From an uncultured bacterium (GTDB taxonomy: Bacteria > Armatimonadota > UBA5829): DNA of 64,000 nucleotides. Position 1 is the stretch's first letter. Every line of letters begins with the position of its first letter. This document shows positions 54,341-63,253 of this stretch, piece after piece. The stretch is taken from assembly GCA_938074205.1 (NCBI GenBank), contig CALJES010000004.1, positions 1 to 64,000 of the forward strand, in the 5' to 3' direction. The notes under the pieces are model-generated. The model was not told where the DNA came from, did not search any database, and was given only the letters and a program-made list of their open reading frames with translations. Both the position numbers and the translations under genes were made by a program.

Positions 54341-56239
54341 ATGAAACAGACAGCATGCCTAGTATTGGGTTTGCTAGTCGCAATGGCAGTGCCGGTCTTT
54401 GGCCAGGCGTTCACGGATGTGCCGGCCGACCACTGGGCATACGATGCGATCGAGCAGCTGCAGAGGGACGGTATTCTCATCGGTTACCCCGATGGAACCT
54501 ACCAGGGGAAGCGAACTCTCACTCGCTATGAGTTCGCAATCGCAATAGCTCGACTCGCAGACTGGGTTCGAAGCGTCATGCCTGGCGCACCTGGGGCTGC
54601 GGGTGTGACCAAGGCCGACGTAGAGAAGATGCTCGCGGACTACGCCAAGAAGTCGGAGCTGCCCAGCATCCCTCAGAACCTAGCGACCAAGGACGACATC
54701 ACGGCAATCCGCAAGCTCGTCGATGAGTTCCGCGACGAGATAGCTGCGCTCGGCGTTGATGTCGACGCCCTGAAGAGGGATGTGGCGGCACTGGGTGCCC
54801 GCGTCGATGCGATCGAGGCAGAGCTGAAGCGCGTTCGCCTGACGGCTGAGGCGAACACGTTCGCCGTATCGCTTAGCTCGACAAGCGACGCGACCGGCCA
54901 GCCTGTGGTGAACCTCGACAGTCGGACTGCCACCTATCCGAACGAGGCGTTGTTCCGCAATGTCGGTCTGGTCAAGGACTTCGACCTGACCATCACCGGC
55001 CGCGTGAGCGACACCGTAACGGCACAGGCAACCATCAACTACGGCAACTACCTGACGTACCTGGGCTCAGTCGATGACTACGCAGGTGGCGTGTTGCCGA
55101 ACGCATCGAATGACGACTTCTTCCCCTACTACACCTTTGTTCAGGCTGCAATAGGGCAGAAGGGGTCGTTGACCGTTGGTAGGTTCCCGCTGCAGTTCAC
55201 GCCGTACACCCTGAAGAAGATCGACGTGGACAGCTACACTAGCATCCTTAAGACGGATGACGGGAACTATCCAGTTGATGGTGCCAAGCTGACTTGGGAC
55301 TTCGGCGGTGTGGATCTCACGCTGTTCGCGGCCAAGAATGATCAGAACAGGTACCTTGCCAATGGACTGACTGGTCAGCCGTTCCCGGTGGTTCAGGGTG
55401 CTACAGGCTCTGGTGTTGGTGGCCTCAATGCCGTGACTCAGTCCGCAGGCGTACGAGCCACTGTGGCGATTCCGTGGGAAGGCACGCTCGGCCTGACCTA
55501 CTACGAGGCTTGGAATCGAGCTGCGTATGCGGCTGGCACTCGAGACAAGGCTCGTGTCTATGGTGCTGACCTGAGCGTCGACATCCCGTGGCTGAAGACG
55601 CTGAAGATGGTTGGCAGCTGGACGCGGTCTGAGGCGTTGGCGGCCAGCACGGCGCCGGCTACCATTGATGACGTTGACTATCTCAACACCGCTTGGGACG
55701 CGAAGTTCAGCGGCACAATCGGTTCCTTCGGCATAGGTGCCGGTTACAAGAGCATTGGCCGCAACTTCGCAGCAGCCGGTGCTTGGGATAAGATCGGCCG
55801 CTGGACGAACCCGGCTGGCGTCAGAGGTCCGTATGCGGAAATCGATGTTCCGATCATGGACAACCTGAAGGTCGCCCTGAACGGCGAGTTTCTGAAGGGC
55901 GGTGACAATGACGATCCGCTGTTCGGCGCTGGCAAATGGGGTTCGACCAAGGACGACAAGCTGACCAAGGCAGAGGCTGCAGTCAAGTGGTCCTTCAGCA
56001 AAGCTAACTCGCTTGACGTAGCCTACCAGTGGATTAAGTTCGAGCCTGACACCGCGGGTCTTGACAGCGCTGACGAGAAGTATCTGACTGTCGGCCTGGC
56101 GCATCAGCTGGCTCCGAACGCCACTGTCAAGGTCGGCTATCAGTTCATCAAGTACGACGGCGGAACCACGACCAGCGGCCCTTATGGCAGGGACTACCAG
56201 GGTTCGCAGGCTGTGGTGCAGTTCGGCGTGAGCTTCTAG
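54341..56239 (+). CDS. SLH-domain outer-membrane porin (OmpM/SlpA-like)
   Basis: The 632-residue protein has a signal peptide (1-21), one SLH domain (about 22-78; FTDVPADHWAYDAIEQLQRDGILIG, TRYEFAIAIARL), a coiled coil (about 100-170; DALKRDVAALGARVDAIEAEL) and a C-terminal beta-barrel of about 450 residues rich in alternating polar and hydrophobic strands, ending in QFGVSF with the terminal Phe typical of barrel insertion. In the known OmpM, Ompalpha and SlpA family the SLH domain tethers the outer membrane to peptidoglycan or secondary polymers, and the barrel is a trimeric channel. It is probably very abundant. It has an AAGGAGG site, a long leader and a strong terminator. Confidence 0.95.
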   Translation: MKQTACLVLGLLVAMAVPVFGQAFTDVPADHWAYDAIEQLQRDGILIGYPDGTYQGKRTLTRYEFAIAIARLADWVRSVMPGAPGAAGVTKADVEKMLADYAKKSELPSIPQNLATKDDITAIRKLVDEFRDEIAALGVDVDALKRDVAALGARVDAIEAELKRVRLTAEANTFAVSLSSTSDATGQPVVNLDSRTATYPNEALFRNVGLVKDFDLTITGRVSDTVTAQATINYGNYLTYLGSVDDYAGGVLPNASNDDFFPYYTFVQAAIGQKGSLTVGRFPLQFTPYTLKKIDVDSYTSILKTDDGNYPVDGAKLTWDFGGVDLTLFAAKNDQNRYLANGLTGQPFPVVQGATGSGVGGLNAVTQSAGVRATVAIPWEGTLGLTYYEAWNRAAYAAGTRDKARVYGADLSVDIPWLKTLKMVGSWTRSEALAASTAPATIDDVDYLNTAWDAKFSGTIGSFGIGAGYKSIGRNFAAAGAWDKIGRWTNPAGVRGPYAEIDVPIMDNLKVALNGEFLKGGDNDDPLFGAGKWGSTKDDKLTKAEAAVKWSFSKANSLDVAYQWIKFEPDTAGLDSADEKYLTVGLAHQLAPNATVKVGYQFIKYDGGTTTSGPYGRDYQGSQAVVQFGVSF

Positions 56240-56263
56240 CCACGACTGATCTAACCTGAGCTG

Positions 56264-56297
56264 AAGCCCCTGGTCTTTATCGGACCAGGGGCTTTTT
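56264..56297 (+). terminator. Terminator of porin gene
   Basis: A perfect 12-bp GC-rich stem (56264-56275 with 56283-56294), a 7-base loop and a T-run, 24 bases after the porin stop. Confidence 0.93.
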
Positions 56298-56379
56298 CAG
56301 CATTGCCTCATAGAGTGTAGCAGCGTTTATTGGGTATAAAAAAATCCAGCTCAGCAACTCACCAGCGGCAAGTGTTCAG

Positions 56380-56409
56380 TTGACCGAATTTGCTTCTTAG
56401 TGCGATAAT
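56380..56409 (+). promoter_or_regulatory. Predicted promoter of sugar-metabolism cluster
   Basis: TTGACC (56380-56385), 18 bases, GATAAT (56404-56409), 125 bases before the SIS gene. It is the first promoter-like pair after the porin terminator and may drive the run of co-oriented genes to 63.8 kb. Confidence 0.5.
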
Positions 56410-56534
56410 CTCCAGGATTACAATCCGAGCCGGCATCGAACCTTGATCGGTGGGGCTGACTAGCCGGAAGGCAGTATCTTTCTTCGCATCTTCACTCGTG
56501 TCATCGTAAGAATTCGAAGGGGAATAAACTAGCC

Positions 56535-57248
56535 ATGGCCACTAGCGCTCAACGTTACTATCAGATTGTAAGCGATGTGTTGGCGAAAATCGCTGAGACC
56601 CAACAAGAGGCTATTCAGAAGGCCGCACAGGTAATAGCAGACCATATATCAGACGGCGGCATTCTGTACCTGCTGGGTAGTGGACATTCGCTGGCGGTAG
56701 CTATGGAGGCTTTTCACCGAGCCGGTGGATTGGCCCCCGTGGATGTAATCCACGATCGCACATTCGGTAGGGCGGAGCGCTTGGAAGGGTATGCGGAGGT
56801 CTTACTGAAAGACTATAATATACCTGCTGGCGGCGTTGTGGTTATAATCTCTAACTCCGGGCGCAACGCTTTGCCAATCGAAGTTGCTCTTTACTGCAAG
56901 GCACGCGGAATTACGACGATAGCCATCACGTCATTGGCCCATTCGCGCTCAGTTTCGTCTAGGCATTCGGGTGGGAAGAGGCTTTTCGAAATAGCCGACA
57001 TAGTGATTGACAACTGCGGTGTTTACGGTGATGCTGCGCTTGATGTCGAAGGTGTTCCCTCAAAGGTGTGCCCAACATCAGGGATAGCTGGTATGTTTAT
57101 AATTGAGTCGATTGTTGCTCAGGTTATAGAGAATCTTGTGCAGGCAGGCCATAAACCGCCTGTTTTTATAAGTGCGAATGTGGATGGGGGCGACGAACAT
57201 AACGCACAGCTTTACGAAAAGTACTGGCACAGAATCAGAGGACTATAG
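56535..57248 (+). CDS. UPF0309-type SIS-domain sugar isomerase
   Basis: The 237-residue protein is a single SIS domain with the sugar-phosphate-binding loops GSGHSLAVAMEAFHRAGG and ISNSGRNALPIEVAL, and matches the UPF0309 family in length. Such proteins isomerise or bind phosphorylated sugars, and relatives act near amino-sugar metabolism. The exact substrate is unknown. An AAGGGGA site is rather far from the ATG (about 12 bases). It is followed after 2 bases by a beta-propeller-like protein gene. Its cluster contains a sugar nucleotidyltransferase, galT and galK, consistent with sugar-phosphate work. Confidence 0.88.
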   Translation: MATSAQRYYQIVSDVLAKIAETQQEAIQKAAQVIADHISDGGILYLLGSGHSLAVAMEAFHRAGGLAPVDVIHDRTFGRAERLEGYAEVLLKDYNIPAGGVVVIISNSGRNALPIEVALYCKARGITTIAITSLAHSRSVSSRHSGGKRLFEIADIVIDNCGVYGDAALDVEGVPSKVCPTSGIAGMFIIESIVAQVIENLVQAGHKPPVFISANVDGGDEHNAQLYEKYWHRIRGL

Positions 57249-57250
57249 AT

Positions 57251-58417
57251 ATGAACCCACGGATACCTGTAGCAATTCTGGCTCTACTTGTTCTAGTTGC
57301 TCTCATATGGCGAATAGCCAATCCTCCTGCTCCTCCTCTGCCTGGCCCATTAGGCACGATTCCCACTTGGGACAGCCAGACCAAGATCGGAGATATGAGC
57401 TCGTGTGCAGTAAGTCCGTCAGGCAAATATTGGGCAGGGGCTTGGAACGAACTGACAAAGCAGGGCGAACTGCGGTCTGCGGTTCTGGTCATAGATTTGG
57501 AAAAGTCGAGAAGCTACCAGCAAGCAATGAGGGCTGGTTTCTTTATAACTAGTGTTGGCTGGGCGGACGATTCGAACCTTTGGGCTTTGCTGGTCAATTC
57601 TGAAACACCTGAGAGCGCAACCGAGAGCAAATTAGCGTGGATACGGCGCTCAGGAAAAGATAGACTGAACTACGACCTGCTTCCTCTCAAGGAAACTGTT
57701 GTTCGAGTTTTGGATTGGCCCGAAGGTTCCAGGTTTTTCCTCGGGGAGATCCACCGTAACTCTTCTTTATGCGTAGGGGTTTTTGACCGCCAGGGGCAGC
57801 CAGTGAGCAAGCTAGTTGAAGTGCAAATCCCACGCGGAAGCTCGCTGGGAGAGATCGGCGCGCTTAGCGGCGACGGTCGACTCTTTGTGTTTTCGGTAAT
57901 AGAGGACAAAATTGGGGGAGCTGTCAGTTATTACTTGGCAGACTCCGAATCAGGTACGGGGCGGAGAATTTTCGGCTCGCAGGAATTGCCCGGAAGGGTT
58001 GAAGACCTTTGGATCTCGCCTTACGGTATACTGGTTGCGTGTGCTGAACGCGAGAACTTTCAGGTTTTGGTTTATCCGCTTGGAACGCAGCAGCCGAAGC
58101 TGGTACCCGTCCAGAAGATAAAGTTGCGTGACAGCGACGTTGCGAAGTACTGGCCGGATGCGCCTAAGGTGATAATGTTCGCCACTTATAATGGCGGCTA
58201 CGCTGTCAGCCTGGCGACTGGCAAAGTCAAGCAATTGTTTGACCTTACCAAGCTCGACAGATACTCCGACGTCTGGCGCCGGCATATTCAAGATGGCAGG
58301 CTTTATCCCCGCAAGGATGGGGATTATACATCGATTTCGGTCCTGGCGGACGAAGTCGACATCAGGGTAATAAAGAGATCAGGTGACCGAGGACCGAATA
58401 TTCTTCCGCGGCGCTGA
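57251..58417 (+). CDS. Membrane-anchored beta-propeller-like protein
   Basis: The 388-residue protein has one N-terminal membrane helix (about 5-22; VAILALLVLVALIWRI) followed by a proline-rich stretch and a beta-rich body with repeated W-containing segments (SVGWADDSNLWALLV, DLWISPYGILVAC) resembling WD40/TolB-like propellers. The body would lie in the periplasm. I do not recognise a specific family. It starts 2 bases after the SIS gene stop, so it is certainly in the same operon; its partner and ligand are unknown. Confidence 0.78.
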   Translation: MNPRIPVAILALLVLVALIWRIANPPAPPLPGPLGTIPTWDSQTKIGDMSSCAVSPSGKYWAGAWNELTKQGELRSAVLVIDLEKSRSYQQAMRAGFFITSVGWADDSNLWALLVNSETPESATESKLAWIRRSGKDRLNYDLLPLKETVVRVLDWPEGSRFFLGEIHRNSSLCVGVFDRQGQPVSKLVEVQIPRGSSLGEIGALSGDGRLFVFSVIEDKIGGAVSYYLADSESGTGRRIFGSQELPGRVEDLWISPYGILVACAERENFQVLVYPLGTQQPKLVPVQKIKLRDSDVAKYWPDAPKVIMFATYNGGYAVSLATGKVKQLFDLTKLDRYSDVWRRHIQDGRLYPRKDGDYTSISVLADEVDIRVIKRSGDRGPNILPRR

Positions 58418-58487
58418 TTGCTTACCCGTAGTAGTCGATATAATTCAGACCTGGACGGAACTTACTGCCAAGGAGAGCTCAGATATC

Positions 58488-59237
58488 GTGAACACCGCCG
58501 TTGGATTGGTTCTTGCAGCAGGAAGGGGAACACGCTTCGCGCGCTCTGATGTCGCTCCTAGGCCGAAGGTGATTGAGCTCCTACTGGGCAAACCGGTCAT
58601 AAGTTACGTACTTGAGACGCTTCGCGACGCTGGTGTGGGACGTGTCATCGTCGTGGTAGGCTTCGGTGCCCAGCAGGTTGAGGGCGTATTGGGTAATGCT
58701 GTGGAGTATGTTCGGCAGAACGTGCAGCTAGGCTCCGGCCACGCTGTCAAACGTGGGTTGAACTTGCTTCGGGGGATGGAAGGAGCTCTGGTTGTAATGT
58801 GCGGCGACAGTCCGCTGTTCAAGGCTGACACGATACGCGCAATGCTGGATGAACAGCGGAGGTCTGATGCGGTGGTAGTTCTGGTGTCGGCCGTTGTTGA
58901 AGATCCTAGTGGCTACGGGCGCATACTGCGGGACGGAAAGGGTGCAGTCCTGCGAATTGTTGAAGAAAAGTGCGCGGACAACGCCGAGCGCGCTATAAGA
59001 GAGGTTAACGGTGGAGCGTATGTGTTCCGGGCTCCTTGGCTCGCTTCGAACATAGAACAAATTTCCAAGAACGATGCCGGAGAGTACAATTTAACTGATA
59101 TGGTTCGGATTGCAATTCAGCAGGGTAAGAATGTCAGTGTAGTTCGGTGTGAGCCTGATGAGATACTCGGAATAAATACGCCCGAAGATCTGAGGCGCGC
59201 AGAGGATGTTTTAAGGATAAGAAGCCGTTTTGCGTAA
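58488..59237 (+). CDS. GlmU-like sugar nucleotidyltransferase (no acyltransferase domain)
   Basis: The 249-residue enzyme shows the pyrophosphorylase fold: nucleotide loop GLVLAAGRGTRF with PRPKV, the NTP/sugar region QNVQLGSGHAV, catalytic CGDSPLF and NGGAYVF, and NLTDMV as in GlmU. Unlike GlmU there is no left-handed helix acyltransferase half. It likely makes a UDP- or dTDP-activated (amino)sugar from its 1-phosphate; the sugar is unknown. The start is taken at GTG 58488 (AAGGAG upstream); the frame is open further and would overlap the previous gene. It may provide the UDP-sugar used by galT (inference). Confidence 0.88.
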   Translation: MNTAVGLVLAAGRGTRFARSDVAPRPKVIELLLGKPVISYVLETLRDAGVGRVIVVVGFGAQQVEGVLGNAVEYVRQNVQLGSGHAVKRGLNLLRGMEGALVVMCGDSPLFKADTIRAMLDEQRRSDAVVVLVSAVVEDPSGYGRILRDGKGAVLRIVEEKCADNAERAIREVNGGAYVFRAPWLASNIEQISKNDAGEYNLTDMVRIAIQQGKNVSVVRCEPDEILGINTPEDLRRAEDVLRIRSRFA

Positions 59238-59256
59238 GATATCCAGAAGGTGACTT

Positions 59257-59427
59257 ATGACTAGAAACAATGCGCGATGCCCAGAATCTATAATAATGCA
59301 AAAAAAACGGATTATTCTTGAGGACGGCAGGTATCTAATTTATTACTCTTTTGGCGACAAACATGACAAAGAGGAGTGTGCCCAGCGCAGCTCGACTAGT
59401 TGCGACGATGCGGAGGGCAAGAGCTGA
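59257..59427 (+). CDS. Small conserved-looking protein coupled to galT
   Basis: This 56-codon gene is easily missed. It has an AGAAGG site 7 bases before the ATG, an ordinary coding composition and a TGA stop that overlaps the galT ATG (TGATG), so translation of the two is coupled. The product contains MQKKRIILEDGRYLIYYSFGD in its middle, followed by a charged, cysteine-containing tail (ECAQRSSTSCDD). I recall similar short 'RIILxDGRYLIxY' proteins in related genomes, but cannot verify this here. Function unknown; a small regulator or binding partner of GalT is possible. Confidence 0.7.
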   Translation: MTRNNARCPESIIMQKKRIILEDGRYLIYYSFGDKHDKEECAQRSSTSCDDAEGKS

Positions 59428-60428
59428 TGTCTGAGCTGCGATGGCATCCCATCCTCGAGGAATGGGTAATAACTGCTACTCACAGAATGGATCGCACATT
59501 CCTGCCTCCTGAGGATTTCTGTCCACTGTGTCCGACCAGGTCTTCCGATTATCCAACAGAGATACCTGCAGAGGACTACGAGATCGTCACTTTCGAGAAT
59601 AGGTTCCCTTCGCTACAGCATCCCGCGCCCGAGCCGTCAGTCCGAGGGTCGGAGCTGTATAAGGTTCGGCCTGCAGACGGTATCTGTGAGGTATTATGTT
59701 ACACGTCCAGACACGTCGGTACCCTGACCGACGCAAGCATTCAGGAGTTAAGGAACCTTGTGGAAGTATGGGTGGACCGCTTCCAGGAACTTGGCTCTAA
59801 AGACTTCATAGACTACGTTCTTATCTTCGAAAACAAGGGCACCGTGATAGGGGTTACGCTTACGCATCCCCACGGGCAGATATACGCGTTTCCATTCATT
59901 CCGCCTAAGATTCAGAGAGAGTTGCAGTCGGCTTCCAAGCACATGGCAAGAACCGGCAGGTGCCTGTTCTGCGACATCATCAAAGAGGAGACTGCTGACG
60001 GGCGAAGAATCGTGGTAGAAAACAATTCATTCGTTGCTGTGGTGCCGTTTTTTGCAAGGTTTCCGTATGAGGTGTATGTGTTCCCGCGAACTCACCACCA
60101 AACTATGTTGACTTTCGACGACAGGGAGCGCTACGACCTTGCAGGTATACTGAAGGCTATCCTTCTTAAATACGATAACCTGTGGGGCATTTCCATGCCT
60201 TACATGATGATTATGCATCAGGCACCTACAGACGGTCGCGACTATGGATATTATCACTATCATATAGAGTTCCATCCGCCGCATCGCACCAAGGATAAGC
60301 TCAAATACCTCGCAGGTTGCGAAACCGGCGCCGGTACTTACATAGTTGATGCACTGGCAGAAGAAACAGCGGCCAAGCTGCGCGAAGCTGAACCGAGCAC
60401 AGTTGAGAACACTTTTCTTGAAATGTGA
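59427..60428 (+). CDS. galT: Galactose-1-phosphate uridylyltransferase
   Basis: The 333-residue protein is a GalT of the HIT superfamily: zinc-binding CPLCP, the active-site HPHGQIYAFPF with the nucleophilic His, the second zinc region CLFCDI, and YHYHIEFHPP near the end. It exchanges UDP between UDP-glucose and galactose 1-phosphate in the Leloir pathway. ATG 59427 is chosen (GGAGGGC upstream, overlapping the stop of the 56-codon gene); a TTG at 59400 is less likely. galK lies 1.6 kb further on, with a radical SAM gene between. Confidence 0.94.
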   Translation: MSELRWHPILEEWVITATHRMDRTFLPPEDFCPLCPTRSSDYPTEIPAEDYEIVTFENRFPSLQHPAPEPSVRGSELYKVRPADGICEVLCYTSRHVGTLTDASIQELRNLVEVWVDRFQELGSKDFIDYVLIFENKGTVIGVTLTHPHGQIYAFPFIPPKIQRELQSASKHMARTGRCLFCDIIKEETADGRRIVVENNSFVAVVPFFARFPYEVYVFPRTHHQTMLTFDDRERYDLAGILKAILLKYDNLWGISMPYMMIMHQAPTDGRDYGYYHYHIEFHPPHRTKDKLKYLAGCETGAGTYIVDALAEETAAKLREAEPSTVENTFLEM

Positions 60429-60530
60429 GGCTCGGCGAAATTGTCGGTTTTGATCGGGTTGGGTTATCAGATGTCATATTACGCATTTCAGAACGTGCTC
60501 AAAGATAGTAGAGTGAAAGGGTGGTAAGGT

Positions 60531-62033
60531 ATGTCTAGGATTAAAAAGGTTGCACTAATTGAGCCGCGGGCTCCGGGGTACCACGTCTATAGTCGGATAG
60601 CGCTTCCGCGCTTGGGCCTTCCGTTAATAGGTGCGATGCTCAGGCAGCGCGGAATCGATGTTACCGTGTACTGTCAGGACTTCGTAGACATCGATTACTC
60701 GGACGTTATGAACTCGGATCTTGTAGGTATCTCTACAACCACCTCAACTGCTCCGGAGGGCTATCGCATAGCTCAGCGTGTGAGAGAAGCCGGTATACCG
60801 GTTGTTATTGGAGGCTCGCACGTCACGTTCTTGCCTGACGAAGCCCTTCAGTACGCCGACTTCTGCGTCCGAGGGGAAGGCGAGTACACTATGCTTGAGC
60901 TCGTCGATGCGATTGAGTCCGGCTCAGGATATGGATCTATTGCAGGGCTATCCTACAGAGTAGGAGACGAAATCCGCCACAATCCACCGCGTGAGCTAAT
61001 TCGAGACCTCGATGCCCTTCCATTTCCTGATCTCTCACTCATAAGAGGACGAGAGAAGATGGGAATAACCCCTATTGCCACTTCCCGCGGCTGCCCATAC
61101 AACTGCAATTTTTGCAGTGTAATCAAAATGTTCGGCAGAGGATATCGACAGCGCAGCATTGACAGCGTAATAGAAGAACTGAGATACTTGCGGCCCGATA
61201 CTGTATTCTTCTACGACGACAACTTCGCAGGCAACCGTGAGCGTGCAAAAGCTCTATTGGAGCGGATGCTCTCGGAGGACTTGACACCATATTGGACTGC
61301 GCAGGTGCGGGTCGATATTGCGCGGGATAGAGAGCTACTTTCGCTCATGAAACGCAGCAACTGCTACATTCTCTATATAGGTCTGGAGTCTGTAAATCCG
61401 GCCACGCTGCAGGAATTCAACAAGAAACAGAGCGTCGAGGAAATCATGGAGGCCGTCCGCATCATCCACGAGCACGGAATTATGATACACGGTATGTTCG
61501 TGTTTGGTGCGGAACACGACGATATCGCATCTCTGAGGGCTGCTGCGGACTTTGCACTGCGGACCGGAATCGATACCGTCCAGTTTATGATCCTTACGCC
61601 GCTGCCGGGAACAGCATACTTCGATCAAATGGAGCGAGATGGCAGACTGCTGACTCGAGAGTGGCACCTCTACGACGGTCAGCACGTGGTTTTCCAGCCG
61701 GCTCAGATGAGCCCTTACGAGCTGCAAAAGGAGACTTTCAAGGCTATGCGGCGCTTCTACAGCGTCTACGAGTGCATCAAAATGCTCGCTCCACCTCAGT
61801 TCCTTCGCTTTGTGTTCAAGCTGAATCTAAACCTGTTGCGCGGCAAATGGCAGGACGCGAGGCTGCAGATGCGAGTTGCGCTGCGCAGATGGTTCTACCG
61901 AGCGTACGGGCATGTGCTGATCAATCGTTGGGAGGCTGCAAATAAAGACTTCGGTGAAAAAATCAAAAAGCTTGCAGAAAAGGCGCGATCTGTGAGTGCG
62001 GCCAAACAAGCTACCGTAGAAAAGGCGAAATGA
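60531..62033 (+). CDS. B12-binding radical SAM protein
   Basis: The 500-residue enzyme starts with a cobalamin-binding-type Rossmann domain (about 5-145; LPRLGLPLIGAMLRQRGIDV, VVIGGSHVTFLPDEALQ) followed by a radical SAM barrel (about 190-400) with the cluster motif CPYNCNFCS and GLESVNPATL. The helical tail (about 405-500) is basic. Members of this class (as in hopanoid, tetrapyrrole or antibiotic pathways) methylate or rearrange inert carbons; the substrate is unknown. It overlaps galK by 4 bases (ATGA), indicating co-expression with galactose genes, which is unusual. Confidence 0.9.
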   Translation: MSRIKKVALIEPRAPGYHVYSRIALPRLGLPLIGAMLRQRGIDVTVYCQDFVDIDYSDVMNSDLVGISTTTSTAPEGYRIAQRVREAGIPVVIGGSHVTFLPDEALQYADFCVRGEGEYTMLELVDAIESGSGYGSIAGLSYRVGDEIRHNPPRELIRDLDALPFPDLSLIRGREKMGITPIATSRGCPYNCNFCSVIKMFGRGYRQRSIDSVIEELRYLRPDTVFFYDDNFAGNRERAKALLERMLSEDLTPYWTAQVRVDIARDRELLSLMKRSNCYILYIGLESVNPATLQEFNKKQSVEEIMEAVRIIHEHGIMIHGMFVFGAEHDDIASLRAAADFALRTGIDTVQFMILTPLPGTAYFDQMERDGRLLTREWHLYDGQHVVFQPAQMSPYELQKETFKAMRRFYSVYECIKMLAPPQFLRFVFKLNLNLLRGKWQDARLQMRVALRRWFYRAYGHVLINRWEAANKDFGEKIKKLAEKARSVSAAKQATVEKAK

Positions 62034-63202
62034 TGTTGCAAGATAGAGTAGGCGAGGTAAGAGAGCAATTTGAAAGGATATTCGGCACCAGACCCCAGAC
62101 TGTTGTCAGGGCACCGGGGCGTGTCGAGCTGCTAGGCAATCACACAGACTACAACGAGGGGTTTGTGCTTCCAGCTGCGATAAGCATGGACGTTCTTGCA
62201 GCCGGCAGTCTTCGAGACGACGAAGTGGTAGCCGCATACTCGGCCAATTTCGATACCCTCGTTGCGTTTCCGCTTTCTTCCATTGAAAAAGACCAAGTTA
62301 ATACGTGGTCGAACTATGTAAGGGGTGTTTTGCATTTCCTCAAGGAATCGGGCGTGCGGCTGCAGGGCGTTAACATGGCAATCAGCGGCAACGTGCCTGT
62401 AGGGTCCGGTTTGTCTAGTTCTGCGGCTATTGAAATGGCAGTAGGCTTCTTAATGCAAACGCTTATCGGATTCGAGATGTCCGGACCAGATCTTGCCTTG
62501 ATCGGCCAGCGGGCGGAAAACGAGTTTGTCGGCGTAAGCACCGGGATAATGGATCAGTTTGTCTCGCGGCTTGGCAGAAAGGATCACGCGCTTTTCCTGG
62601 ATTGCCGTACACTTGGCTACGAGCAGGTGCCGCTCGAGACGAAAGCCATCAAGATAGTCGTATGCGACACAATGAAGCGTCGCGGGCTTGTCGACAGCGA
62701 GTATGACCAGCGGCGCGCCCAGTGCGAGGAAGCTGCGAGGCTGCTTAGCCAATGGATACCAAATGTGCGGGCGCTGCGAGATGTGAGTAAAGAGGATTTT
62801 GAGCTATACAAGGACAGATTGCCCGAAGTGATACGCAAGCGTGCGCAGCACGTCATATATGAAAATGAGCGGGTGCTCAAGAGTCGCGAGGTCCTTAATG
62901 TTGGCGATTATGACGCATTTGCCCGGCTTTTGGATGAATGCCACGAATCGGCGCGCGACCTCTACGAGGTGAGCTGTGCCGAGCTGGACACTATGGTAGA
63001 AGTGTCCCGTCAGGCTCCGGGCGCGATGTGCGCCAGGCTTACCGGTGCAGGGTTCGGCGGCTGCACTGTCAGCCTCGTCCGAGATGAACAGGTAGATGCT
63101 TTTGTGGACACCGTAAGGGCTGGCTACGCAGAACGCACGGGCGTTACACCTTCTATTTACGTATGTACTGCCGAAGATGGCGCGAGCGTTGTGCAGCAGT
63201 AG
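62030..63202 (+). CDS. galK: Galactokinase
   Basis: The 390-residue GHMP kinase has the galactokinase signature APGRVELLGNHTDYNEG, the ATP loop VPVGSGLSSSAA, the catalytic GIMDQFVSRLG and the C-terminal GAGFGGCTVSLV. It phosphorylates galactose at C1, feeding GalT. Two ATGs (62030, 62033) are possible; the first overlaps the radical SAM stop. With galT and the nucleotidyltransferase it makes up a near-complete galactose pathway; galE and galM are not in the window. Confidence 0.96.
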   Translation: MMLQDRVGEVREQFERIFGTRPQTVVRAPGRVELLGNHTDYNEGFVLPAAISMDVLAAGSLRDDEVVAAYSANFDTLVAFPLSSIEKDQVNTWSNYVRGVLHFLKESGVRLQGVNMAISGNVPVGSGLSSSAAIEMAVGFLMQTLIGFEMSGPDLALIGQRAENEFVGVSTGIMDQFVSRLGRKDHALFLDCRTLGYEQVPLETKAIKIVVCDTMKRRGLVDSEYDQRRAQCEEAARLLSQWIPNVRALRDVSKEDFELYKDRLPEVIRKRAQHVIYENERVLKSREVLNVGDYDAFARLLDECHESARDLYEVSCAELDTMVEVSRQAPGAMCARLTGAGFGGCTVSLVRDEQVDAFVDTVRAGYAERTGVTPSIYVCTAEDGASVVQQ

Positions 63203-63253
63203 GGGCTGGCAGTCATGCTTTGTCCGCAGGGTCAAAATGAGAGGTGAGCGGTC

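Noticed and set aside
55067-56104. 345-codon minus-strand frame under the SLH porin
   Set aside because: Shadow of the porin reading frame caused by its biased codon use; no protein-like motifs.
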